Assembly: GCA_038049695.1 (NCBI GenBank)
Contig: CP142452.1
Span: 71,863,501 to 71,927,500, forward strand
DNA from: Cinnamomum chago
Lineage: Eukaryota > Streptophyta > Magnoliopsida > Laurales > Lauraceae
Reading direction: 5' to 3'
DNA: 64,000 bases
Shown one piece after another: positions 12,701-21,900 of this stretch (positions within the stretch are counted from its first letter, which is position 1; each line of letters starts with the position of its first letter). A program made the translations under genes and the position numbers. Under the pieces are notes generated by a model. The model was not told the DNA's origin, did not search any database, and saw only the letters and a list, made by a program, of their open reading frames with translations.

Positions 12701-12869
12701 TCTTTACAAGGATAATTCCTAAGCGAGTTTTGTTTCCCAGGTTGTCATGATCGATGGTCGTGTTATTGGCAATGGAAAAGTGGGGCCTGTGACGAAAAGA
12801 CTGCAAAATGCCTACAAAGTCCTGACAGCAGAATCGGGCGTACCTATACCCATGTACTCTAAAGCTTGA
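780..12869 (+). CDS. Branched-chain-aminotransferase-like PLP enzyme (class IV), 3' eight exons
   Basis: Partial gene; the 5' exons lie left of the window. Exons joined by GT-AG sites and phase: 780-831, 926-1011, 3404-3457, 3581-3664, 3796-3867, 10923-11003, 11578-11613 and 12741-12869 (TGA), giving 197 residues. Seen: LDSKIHHNN with the lysine expected to bind PLP (visible residue 51), then MLDQDGFVSETNATNIF (conserved Glu at 86), CLPGITRATV, GTMGELTPV and the C-terminus VPIPMYSKA. This order matches the fold IV (class IV) aminotransferases, and the wording is closest to plant BCAT-like proteins rather than canonical BCATs. The family moves amino groups between amino acids and 2-oxo acids using PLP; the real substrate of this subgroup is uncertain. 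Every visible exon is open and in phase, so the gene looks functional despite the large insertions in its introns. Subcellular location cannot be judged without the N-terminus. A D-amino-acid aminotransferase-like or ADC-lyase-like name is the alternative. Confidence 0.88.
1857..1990. repeat. Tandem duplication, about 65-bp unit, two copies
   Basis: The segment GGAGAATTTTGGTTTTCCTC through AAGCCTGGATAA occurs twice in a row with a few substitutions. It is intronic. The short open frames across it are by-products of the repeat. Confidence 0.7.
2683..3011 (-). mobile_element. TRIM element (miniature LTR retrotransposon), complete
   Basis: Two 118-bp direct repeats, 2683-2800 and 2894-3011, start TGTAAGAAACCATATACC and end GACTTCCCAACA (TG...CA). 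They flank only 93 bp. The internal segment reads on the minus strand as a primer binding site next to the LTR (TGGTATCAGAGCGGG, complementary to the 3' end of initiator tRNA-Met; plus-strand end at 2893). At the other end is a purine-rich tract (GTGAGGAGGAG, 2801-2811) as a polypurine tract. Flanks are TTGAT and TTGAA, a one-mismatch 5-bp target duplication. It has no coding capacity, so it needs proteins from another element. It lies in the intron between 1012 and 3403 of the aminotransferase gene. Confidence 0.85.
4123..4346 (-). repeat. Copia 3' LTR (left in the window)
   Basis: It begins TGTGAGTGAAATAG and ends GGATTGACA, and matches 9332-9555 except at three positions. It is flanked on the outside by GTATA. 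Confidence 0.95.
4347..4357 (-). promoter_or_regulatory. Copia polypurine tract
   Basis: On the minus strand a TTTGAGGGGGGG run ends directly at the 3' LTR, the usual plus-strand DNA priming position. Confidence 0.75.
4447..6636 (-). pseudogene. Copia C-terminal integrase, reverse transcriptase and RNase H, interrupted
   Basis: One frame with two internal stops. Segment 5797-6636 carries the rest of the integrase core (TCPYTPQQNGVAERKNRHL) and its C-terminus. Segment 5578-5790 starts the RT (GCKWIYSIKLKSDGS, YEETFALVAKMTS). Segment 4447-5565 carries RT (MDVKNAFLHGDL, the YVDN box, KDLGPLHYFLGLEV) and RNase H (TDADWAGCQDTRRS, SSTEAEYRA). The breaks are a TAG near 5794 and a TGA near 5580, each where related proteins have Trp. 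The RT catalytic box reads YVDN instead of YVDD. An active product is not expected. Confidence 0.9.
6702..7502 (-). pseudogene. Copia protease, GAG-pre-integrase and N-terminal integrase
   Basis: The frame contains the aspartic protease motif WYLDSGASNH, the GAG-pre-integrase HxxLGHP-type motif (LWHNRLGHPN), CDACKLGK, and the start of the integrase core (HSDAWG, FVTFIDDYSRFTWIYLL). It ends at 6702, where an A-rich run on the coding strand (6706-6716) appears to have shifted the frame. The integrase then resumes in the frame of the next entry. Confidence 0.85.
7585..8463 (-). pseudogene. Copia gag (UBN2-type gag with two CCHC zinc knuckles)
   Basis: The ATG at 8463-8461 opens MDKSEITLVKFDGKNY, the usual start of copia Gag. 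The central region resembles gag-polypeptide domains (WDYLHKIYQQ). Two zinc knuckles follow: CHNCKKYGHYANQC and CRYCKATGHVIAEC. The frame is lost near 7600, before the protease, which continues in another frame from about 7502. Gag itself looks complete, but the fusion to Pol is broken. Confidence 0.85.
9317..9331 (-). promoter_or_regulatory. Copia primer binding site (tRNA-iMet type)
   Basis: On the minus strand the sequence directly after the 5' LTR is TGGTATCAGAGACAA, matching the 3' end of plant initiator tRNA-Met. The first 11 bases are the well-matched core. Confidence 0.85.
9332..9555 (-). repeat. Copia 5' LTR (right in the window)
   Basis: 224 bp, with TG...CA ends. GTATA follows at 9556-9560. 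It lies next to the tRNA-Met primer binding site. Confidence 0.95.
11003..11095. repeat. Tandem duplication, about 46-bp unit
   Basis: GGTTTAYTTCTTATTTTCAT occurs twice directly after the donor site of exon 10923-11003. It is intronic. Confidence 0.6.
11222..11303. repeat. Tandem duplication, 41-bp unit
   Basis: The unit ACAGCAGGTCTGATACTGCT through TGGATACGCCC occurs twice without mismatch in the core. It is intronic. Confidence 0.75.
12111..12366. mobile_element. Foldback MITE with about 60-bp inverted ends
   Basis: The left end, AGTAGAATGAAATGAAATTG followed by GTGTCAAATCAAGATAAAAA, is repeated in inverted orientation at the right end (12303-12366). The interior has several copies of TTTTTGTCATTTTGTG and no coding capacity. 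It lies in the last intron of the aminotransferase gene. The core GTCAAATCAAGATAAA recurs in other MITEs of the window (41653-41958, 50138-50405, 56591-56868). Confidence 0.75.
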
Positions 12870-13119
12870 GTTAAACAGGACAAACTGGCTTTAGCTTTTC
12901 TAAATTATTTTGTTTATTTTCGAGTTGTGGGATTGGCTGCCGCTGTTACAACTAGTAGAACTAAATTTGTGGTCATTGGATCAGAACACTGCAAGTGTCT
13001 TGGGAATAATTTTCATTCAAAGGGGTCAGTCAATCCATCTATTTGTATGAAATGGTCAGTTATTACTGGATGGCAGATGGTTGTATGGTTAACTGTTCTG
13101 AATAATGTGGTCATATACA

Positions 13120-13125
13120 AATAAA
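13120..13125 (+). terminator. Candidate poly(A) signal AATAAA of the aminotransferase gene
   Basis: AATAAA lies 251 bp after the stop codon, in T-rich sequence. Position and motif fit, but nothing else confirms it. Confidence 0.4.
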
Positions 13126-13604
13126 ACTGAGGGATGAGAACCACTGTAGCTAGGTGCATTAAATATTCAATGTCTCCAACTTGTCTACCATTCATGTGGC
13201 CTGTGAGTCCAATTAGGGATGAAAATAGGTATGAGTTTGGGTCAGGTTGCACTAGGTTCTGGACCCAAATGTGTATGTGATGAGACCCAGAACCATATTG
13301 TATTCGGTTTAGACAAAATCTGTGCCTTTTTTTTTCTTTTGCTAAATATGCATTAAAGATATTTCTTTGGTCAAACTGCGTGAATTTCATGCGGTTATGT
13401 GGGTTTTTGGGCATTTATCATATGGATCCTGTTAGTGCAAACCCGAAACAAAATTAAAGTGAGTCCAAATTATTGATTAATCTAACACTAGATTGAAGGA
13501 TTAAGCCTAATTCAAGTTACTTTGTATTTGAAATGGGCCCTTGACTGGTAAACTATGGTAAACTAGTAGCAATGCCTGAACTTGGGCCCATTGCTAGTTG
13601 GCTC

Positions 13605-13712
13605 AAAATGATCTTGCTGTGTGGGCTAGTTCTCATTATTAATGTATTTAACCAGGGATGGCAGTGGGCTTGTTCTCATTGTTAATGTATTTAACCAGGG
13701 ATGACAGTGGAT
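13605..13712. repeat. Short tandem duplication (about 43-bp unit)
   Basis: TTCTCATTRTTAATGTATTT followed by AACCAGGGATGRCAGTGG occurs twice. The surrounding 12870-15002 holds no gene that I can support. Confidence 0.55.
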
Positions 13713-14264
13713 TCTGTTTTATACTTAGAAGGCCCTGACCAGAAAGAATGTGTATGTGGCCAATTAGCATTTGGGTAAAGATTCAGGTCCATAGTTACAG
13801 GCAAATTGTTCCAGTAAGGCATAGTGTATATACCAGGTTTTGGACTTGAGAAAATCTAAATATAATATTCTTGGCCCCAAAGTCCAACCCAAATAGTTCA
13901 AACTAGGCCTTAACCTTCCATGTACAGATCCACCATATTAGGGGCCTGAACATGCATGCCCCTTGGCCTTTTGCACTCCCAAGGCTAATGTGAGTGTGAA
14001 TGACTATGTTTTAAGGACATGTATGATGGAAATCAAATAAGCCCATATAAAATCTTGGAGAAAGGAAGGAGCTCCCCACACAATGAAATTGTAATGGACC
14101 CACCTAAGGATAGAAACATGAGATGCCTATCCAATCATGGGTGTTTAGGTGGGGCCCGTATTTGAAACAGGCATTAGATATAGAAACTCTCTTTTAACTA
14201 CCAACTGGGGCCATTTAAAAGCTATAGATTGGAGAGACTTTTATGGAAATTTCCCACGTTAAAG

Positions 14265-14445
14265 CTTTTTTTTTTTTTTTTTCAAGGTACCAGCTTAGGG
14301 GAGCTAGACCCCAACTCTTGGGGTGAGGGAAGGAGACCTTGGATGATGTACGGAGTCCTTAGGTGAGGAAGATTACATGCGTAGGGTTCAAACTTGAGCA
14401 GCCAGATAAGAACCGCCACTTCTTACAATTAAAGTAAGAGACCGG
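14265..14445 (-). mobile_element. SINE-like element with poly(A) tail
   Basis: Read on the minus strand, a Pol III B-box-like AGTTTGAACCC (near 14385-14395) lies about 50 bp from the 5' end. The unit ends in an uninterrupted A tract (plus-strand T run at about 14266-14281). No clear target duplication was found and the A box is weak. Confidence 0.4.
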
Positions 14446-15002
14446 TCTTAAAATTTCTACTGAAATTTTAAAACCTTTAGATATTTTGTTAAAACTCAAA
14501 GAATGACGAATATCATTTTATTATTAAATTAATCAATTGTAAAATATGTAAAACAAGTTTTTGGTAAAAAATACATGATTAATTTGATAGACAAACTTAA
14601 TTCATGTTAACTCATGTTTAAAGTAAATTTTGGTTAGCTCTTCTTATCTTAATACAAAACTAGCCCAATAACACGTGCTCAGCACGGTATCTCTATGAGC
14701 TGTAAAATAAATAATCACATATTAAAAAAATTTACCTCTTTCCATAAGACAAGTTGGATAATATGGAAATAGAGAAATTTGAGCAAAAATGGTATAGTTA
14801 CGTAAGAACAACTGAAATATGGGTGGTTTGATAAAAAATAATTAGATAGTTACATGAGTAGTTATATAACTGTCAGTCAAAATTAAAACTAAACGTCAAA
14901 ATTGAATCCAAAACCTCTTAACTTAATATATTATAATGAAAAAAAGTCATCTATTCATACCATTTCATTAGTTGGAAATGGTTCAGGTTTTGGTGCCTGA
15001 CT

Positions 15003-16160
15003 TAGGGATGGCAACGGGGCGGGGTGGGGTCGGAATTGGGCTGCCTTTAATAATATTAAAAAAAATCTCCCAAAATAGAATAAAAAGATCTCTCCGCATA
15101 AATATTTTATAAGTGTGGGGCATCGTTAGATTGTTTAAATTTTTTAAAATTATCTAATATTAATAATATAAATTTTCCTTTTCTTGAAATTTTACCTATT
15201 TAAAGTGAGATTTATTCTTATAAGATTTTCTCTAAGCCCTTGAAGGCCACTAACATACACTTGAAAATATCATATATGCTTTGAGACATTCTTTATAAAA
15301 AAGACAATATCTCTCTAAAATATCATGAACTCCATCAATACATGGTTTCACTTCATTTCTGGTATTGAACTCCACTCACTAATAAAGAGGTTGATTACAT
15401 ATAATTAACATTAGTATAATTTATAGTGTTGTTAGTATGATTAGAATCATATTAAGTTACTAACTATAATTTACCTTGCTATTTCTAATCATATAAGTTA
15501 TTCTAAGTGTATAGCATGATATATCTTGTAATGTTATATCAAATTAGTATAATTTATATTGTTATTAGTATGATTAGAAACATACCAATTATAATTTACC
15601 TTGCTATCTCTAATCATATATGTTATTATAAGCTTAAAGCATGATCTATCATTCTATTATATATATATTCATTTTATTTAATATGATTTATCATGTCACA
15701 ATTTAACATTATATATGATTGAAGTAAAATAAGCTTAGATAGTTAGATAGATTTTTTAACAACTTTAATTTCATTAAATTTGAATTAGAGGAAATGAGAT
15801 CATATTATATGCTTTTATAATGTCTAGGGTTCATTCAATTACATGTTTAACTTTAAAAAAAGTCTTCAATCAATCTACTTAACCCTTAATAACAACATAA
15901 AATCAATATATACATTTGCATATAAATATGTTTATTTATTATAAAAGAAATTTAAAATATATATATTTTAGAAGATTATTTATTTCGAGGTAGGTTACGG
16001 GGCGGGGCGGGGTAAGAAACATACCCATCCCCGCCCCGCCCCGGATTCGGGGTATATTTTTTTACCCCGTCCCCTCCCCGTCTAAGAGTCGGGGTGGGGA
16101 AAATCCGTACGGGGCGGGCACTCCGAATTAAGGCGGGTCGGGTTAAAAATGCCATCCCTA
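15003..16160. mobile_element. Non-autonomous hAT-like element with GC-rich ends
   Basis: Inverted ends TAGGGATGGCA (15003) and TGCCATCCCTA (to 16160) bound 1158 bp. The ends are extremely G/C-rich (GGGGCGGGGTGGGG on the left; GGGGCGGGGCGGGG at 15999-16012, with a C-rich partner just after). The middle is very AT-rich and encodes nothing. The flanking 8-mers GCCTGACT and GCGTAACA agree at five positions, compatible with a decayed hAT 8-bp duplication. The terminal motif resembles widespread plant hAT MITE ends. Confidence 0.65.
15410..15650. repeat. Imperfect tandem duplication (about 135-bp unit) inside the hAT-like element
   Basis: ATTAGTATAATTTATA, then GTTAGTATGATTAGAA, then TATAATTTACCTTGCTAT, then TCTAATCATATA occurs twice with small gaps. 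Confidence 0.55.
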
Positions 16161-16175
16161 GCGTAACAAAAGTAG

Positions 16176-16184
16176 TTAGGGTTT
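16176..16184 (+). promoter_or_regulatory. Telo-box (TTAGGGTTT) upstream of the helicase gene
   Basis: TTAGGGTTT, the complement of AAACCCTAA, lies 154-162 bp before the ATG. Telo-boxes are a known feature of plant promoters for ribosome-biogenesis and translation genes, which suits a ROK1-type helicase. Activity here is inferred. Confidence 0.5.
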
Positions 16185-16337
16185 CAGGTGAGGTTTAGAG
16201 GTTTAGTATTTGCAGCAGAGACAGAGAGGTGTCTTCATCATAAGAAGTGTCCGCCCGAACGCTGTGTGTTGAGAAAAGAGGGATCTTTTCCTTGTATAGG
16301 ATTTTATTTACTACTTGGTTGAAGCGAATCAAATCAG

Positions 16338-18946
16338 ATGGACATGGAGAAATCTCATTCCTTCTTGTTCTCTGGTCTCCATTTCGATCGAAAGAAGTTC
16401 GCCAGCGATTTTGCTAGATTCAAGGTACTTATACAATCAAAACCCTAACTTTGAATTCAAAAACCCCATTCTAATGCGTTTGCAAAACCCCTTTGTGAGA
16501 TTCCTAATGAACCAGTCCAATTCAATATGCAAACTACACTGTGCTGAACCATTGATCGAATCAAACTGTCAATTATTCGAAAAGCTTGTTTTTTGCAGTT
16601 CTTAAACGTAGTACGAACTTGTATTTGTCCTGACAGATTGATTTTCCATCTATTCACTGTTAAACGTGTGCGTGTATGGGAATTGTATGGCTGAGATTGT
16701 CTAATTGGTTGGATTATTGGTCTATGCACTATGAACTGTGAACCCGCAATTTGCACAATTTGCGTTGTTCTACTAGTGTTAGATATGTATGTATATGCGT
16801 AAGGTATACTGTAATCTGTTTGTTGCTGTTGCTTGATCCTCTTTAGTACATTTTGATTTCAATTTTTAGAAGAAAAAGGAAGGAGATGAATTCGGGCTTG
16901 ATGAGACTAGTACAGCCGAATTAGTTGAGAAGGCAGTGTCTGGAAAGAAGAGAAAGCGGAAGGCGAAAGATTCTGGTAACATTTGTAGTTGATCTCTCAT
17001 TGTCTGTGGGATGAGACTGGTAACAGTGGCTGAATCTAATTTTTTTATTTATTTATTTTTAATTTCAGAAGTCGTACAAGGATTTAGCGTTTTCAAGAGT
17101 TCGGAAGCGGTGAAAACAGCTGAAGAGGAAAATGTGGTGGAAACTGATGATACTGAGAGGAAGGAAATGAACAGACAAGCAGAGGTAATTTTAACTATCG
17201 TTTTATCAGATAAGTTCAACTTTTATTCAATCTGGATTTTTATTTTCTATATTTTTTTTCTTATGGTTTGGATCTTTGTTAAAATCCAGAAAGATGCACT
17301 TCTCCGTAAGAAGCATGGGGTTCATATCTCAGGGCATAATGTACCATCACCACTTCAAAATTTTGCAGAATTGGGTTTAAGGTATTCTTCCAATGGAAGA
17401 TTTACCTTGCAAATTTGTTCTTCTGTTTGCTTTATCTGATTTTGTTTCATTCATTTACCTTTCTAATATTATTATTATTATAGTGTCTGTCACATTATTT
17501 CATGAAGAATGATCCCAATCATATGCATGCATCCAGAAAGACTCAATTTTTTCTTCTTTTGATAACGAAAGGTTCGAATTATTTGCATGGTTTGATTATT
17601 AATTTGAACTATCCACCTGGGTTTCCTATAACAAAAGCCTCTGTGAATGCCTGTTGGTTTGACTACAGCTGTCCTGTTAAATACTTTTTTATTTTATTTT
17701 TGGAGGCCCATGATTTGTATTTTCAGTGTATTGATTGAATAGCTAAAAAGATGTGGCTGTCGGTAAGTGTTTGCTTCTACACTGTACTCGATAAATTATC
17801 ACATGGGTTAAATGAACCAAACCTTAACTGCCTACATAAATGCATATGCATGCAAAGACAATACATCTAAAATTCTCTTATTTACTTGATATTTATTTCT
17901 GAGTTCTGACATACAAAGATGCTATAACATAATTGAATTTTTTACCTGTTGTTTGGACATTATGTCTATAATTGTTTTAAGTTATTGTTTTTTCTTTTTA
18001 TTACCTTTTTTAAAAATCATGCGGCAGTCTCTGTTGTGTGGATTTTCTTTTGAGATTTTGTTGACTCATGCTTTTGCATTTGGCGCTTAGTTTTCTTTTG
18101 ACATAATGTAGAACTGGTTGTTGTTTGGTTTCTTGCAGGTATAACTGCAAGGGATATTTATTACGCAATTTAGCAGGGCTGGGTTTTAAAGAACCGACAC
18201 CTATTCAAAGGCAGGCTATTCCAGTCCTCCTCTCAGTATGCTCTTCTTTTAAGCCACCTTTCATTTTTTACTTCAAACTGAGGGTGTAGCTGCTGTTTTA
18301 TTTCCCGTGAGACTTTAGCTTGCTGGGATTGCATCTTATCTTATTTCTATATGCTATATTGAGTTGGTTTAATGCCTCGTTTGTGCAATTATTATCTTTC
18401 TTTTGATCTTTCAACTTTTGTGGTGGTGGATGTCCTCGGATTATCATAGGGGCGAGAGTGCTTTGCTTGTGCACCTACAGGCTCTGGCAAGACTTTGGCT
18501 TTTATATGCCCGATTCTTATGAAACTTAAGGTAGTATTCATGACCTTGACTTTCATATGCATACCTATAGGATGTGTACCGCTAGGGTTATTTCATAAAT
18601 CTCTCTGATATATATACACTTGTTTTGTTTTATATATATATATTTTGGAATGTTATCAGCCAGGAACAAAGGATGGTATCCGAGCTGTAATTCTTTGTCC
18701 TACTCGGGAATTAGCTGCACAAACAGCACGAGAGTGCAAGAAGTTGGCCAAAGGGAAGAAATACTACATTAAACTAATGACTAAGGAGTTAGCAAAATGT
18801 GGTGATTTTGAGAAAATGCTTTGTGACATACTTATATCCACACCACTCCGCTTAGAATTTGCTATACGCAGAAGAAAACTTGATCTAAGCAGGTGTGTGC
18901 CATCTTTGTTTACTATCTCTCCTACATTACATTTGACTTGATTATC

Positions 18947-18988
<42 letters not shown>

Positions 18989-21900
18989 TTGGTCACAGTG
19001 AAAGTGTCACCTAAAAATAAAACTGACTAACAAAAAGAATAAATATAGTATGCATTTCATGTTGTTTGTGGCTGCATTTTGAGATATCTTTTTGTTTCCA
19101 TGTCAATATCAATTTTTCGATCAATTTAAGATTAAAAAAATCAACTCTTCTAGTGATGAGAACACACCATAGAATTGTGTTAACACATAACATTCTTCTG
19201 CATGGTGTTTTGTTCAGGGTGGAGTTTCTTGTCTTGGATGAATCTGATAAGCTATTCGAGCTTGGTTTTGTAGAGCAAATTGATTCTGTGGTCAAAGCAT
19301 GTTCGAATCCCTCAATAATTCGTTCATTGTTCAGTGCTACATTACCTGATAAGGTTGAAGAACTTGCACGCTCAATTATGCATGATGCAGTTAGAGTTAT
19401 TGTCGGGAGGAAGTAAGTATAAGACACCAGCAACTGCGAATTGCTTATAGTTATATCTGACTTGGGCTACTGAAGTACAAGTTATGTGTATTTAAGTAGT
19501 GTTACTCCTTGCACAATCATCCTCCCATTGTACGTTTTGTACAGGAATTCCGCGTCTGAACTGATAAAGCAAAAATTGATTTTTGCCGGAAGTGAGGAAG
19601 GAAAGATGCTTGCTTTGCGTCAAAATTTTGCAGAGGTATGCAACCATGAACCCTCAAACCTTAATCGGTAATATCATAAGCTTTATAGAAAAAAGGGAAG
19701 CAAGTTGTATTTGTAGTATGGATTTTGTTGTTGGATCCTACTATTTTCATAAGCCTTTTGTGGGGATGAGTGCAACAATTCCAAATTTACTTTGCTCATG
19801 CACAGACTCGGTGTCCCAAAGACAGCCCTTGCTTGCAAAGGTGATTATATAGGAAAATTTTCTCCTACGGAATATGGCATGTAGGAAAAACAATCCAACA
19901 ATCCCGACCCTCCATAAGACTGGAACATCCCACCCCACCCCCAGCCCGCTCTCCACGCCGCTGCCGAAATGAAGGCTGGGTCTTGTCACTTGTGAGTCTG
20001 ACTAAGGCACTTATCTGTTTTTCCTACATGTTGTATTCCACAGGAGAAAACACTATATACATGTGTGTGCATATTTTGGATAGTAAATGATGTGATGATT
20101 TATTTTTTTCTAAAACAAATGAAGGGCCCAGACACTAAGCTTTATAAAATAATCCAGCTTATAGGAACCAGCAGCGCAATTCAAGTTATTTAATGAGGTT
20201 ATGACATATTACATTAATAGCCTTGATATTGCAGCTATAACAAGGCCACCATATTTTCAAGCATGCATGTAATTTCCACTTGCAACACCCACGTCAAACA
20301 TGCTACTCAAAGGGTTCAGGAATTCAAGTACTCACCTCAAACAAAAGGTTGCCTCGATTGAACATTGGCTGTGTATCCAATGGGTGTGGATGGCCTGGGA
20401 TGTGCTAGCCTAGCCACTGAATGAGTGTGGACAGCCTGTGATGTTCTAGCCTAGCTGCCAAAGCCTCACAATTAACCACTTAGACGACCAAGTTATAGCG
20501 CACCCTGTTTGCCTCGTGATTGCAGCAATGATCACTTCTCGGTTGACATATCAGCCCTTGACCAAACTGGTTGAAACCTCATAACAACTGCTGGAGAATT
20601 CACGACCTTGATGTAATGGATACTAGAGAAACTGCAAATAGGCTCTTAACGAGGCTGGGTTTCATCCTCCAAACAGCCTGGTTGTTTACAGGATTGAGGA
20701 GTTAACAGCTCAAATTGATGGTTGCCGGCTTCGTTCTAAATCCTCAAAACTGCAGCAAGAAGGATGATGGTTGTAATTTCTCCTGCTTCAAATTTAACGT
20801 GAAAACTGCCCTTACATTGGTTTGATTCATGCCCGGGTATGGCATTGCGGCAAGCCAAACTTCTAGGGTTAGAAACTTAAAAATCCTCTTCAAAGAACTC
20901 AAGTCCCAGTGGAAAACTTGTAAGATATTCTTATTAAAATATCACTACTATCCTCAACTACAATAATGATATATACTTGTTGATCCCAACTTCGCAAAAC
21001 CCAGTTATCACCTGTATCTACACTCTTGATAGATTTTTTAACACAACTGGAAACTAAATGTACAGATCATCCATCCTAACTACGCTTGCAAGTTGCATCA
21101 ACAATAGGAAACACAAAAAAGAACTGGCTAAATAAAAGGAGATCTCCCATCATTAAGTGGGCCCAGCTTGGATTGGGACTTTGAAAATTGAGGGGTTTAG
21201 GGGCAGTAGGACTACATCGAAATATTTTTTGAAATGGGATTTCGAAATATTTTGAGCATGAGTTTCCCTGTTATTTTCAGAAAGAACACAAAACTAACAT
21301 CTGGCTGTGGTTATGCTGCTAATTAAATTTATGCATGGGTTGAATGGCATATATTGTTTTGATGGTAACGCGACTCAAACCCGCAACCTTTTGGTTGAGA
21401 CACTGCCCCCCTTCCAACTGTGCTATGGGCTCTTGTCGGACGAATAATTTTTAACCATTTGTCATATGTTATTGTTTCTAGTGATGTCATATGGTTACTG
21501 ATCAAATATTTTACTATTTAGCTGCATTCCTTTCTAGTTTCTGCTACAGTCTAGCAAAATTAATTCTTTTCCTCATAGATTAATATATGTTTAACTTTTC
21601 TGTGGATATGATGTTCTTAGATCTGCATTCCGGGCCACCTTTTTTCCTTTTTTAATTGGGAACTTGAACTCATGCGCTCTCTCACTTAATCACGCCCCTT
21701 ACCAACTGCGCTGCAGCTTGGGGACATGTTCTTTCTTCTTTGTTTGGGTTCTTCTGTTCTGATTTAGTAGCAATGTGTTCATCTTCCTTTATACTTCACC
21801 TTACTATTTTTGTTGCAATGACCTGCTGGAGGACAGAGTCTGAATCCTCCTATTCTAGTGTTTGTCCAAAGCAAGGAACGGGCAAAGGAACTATACAAGG

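Noticed and set aside
21365-21436. Functional tRNA gene
   Set aside because: A and B boxes are good, but acceptor and anticodon stems do not pair properly.
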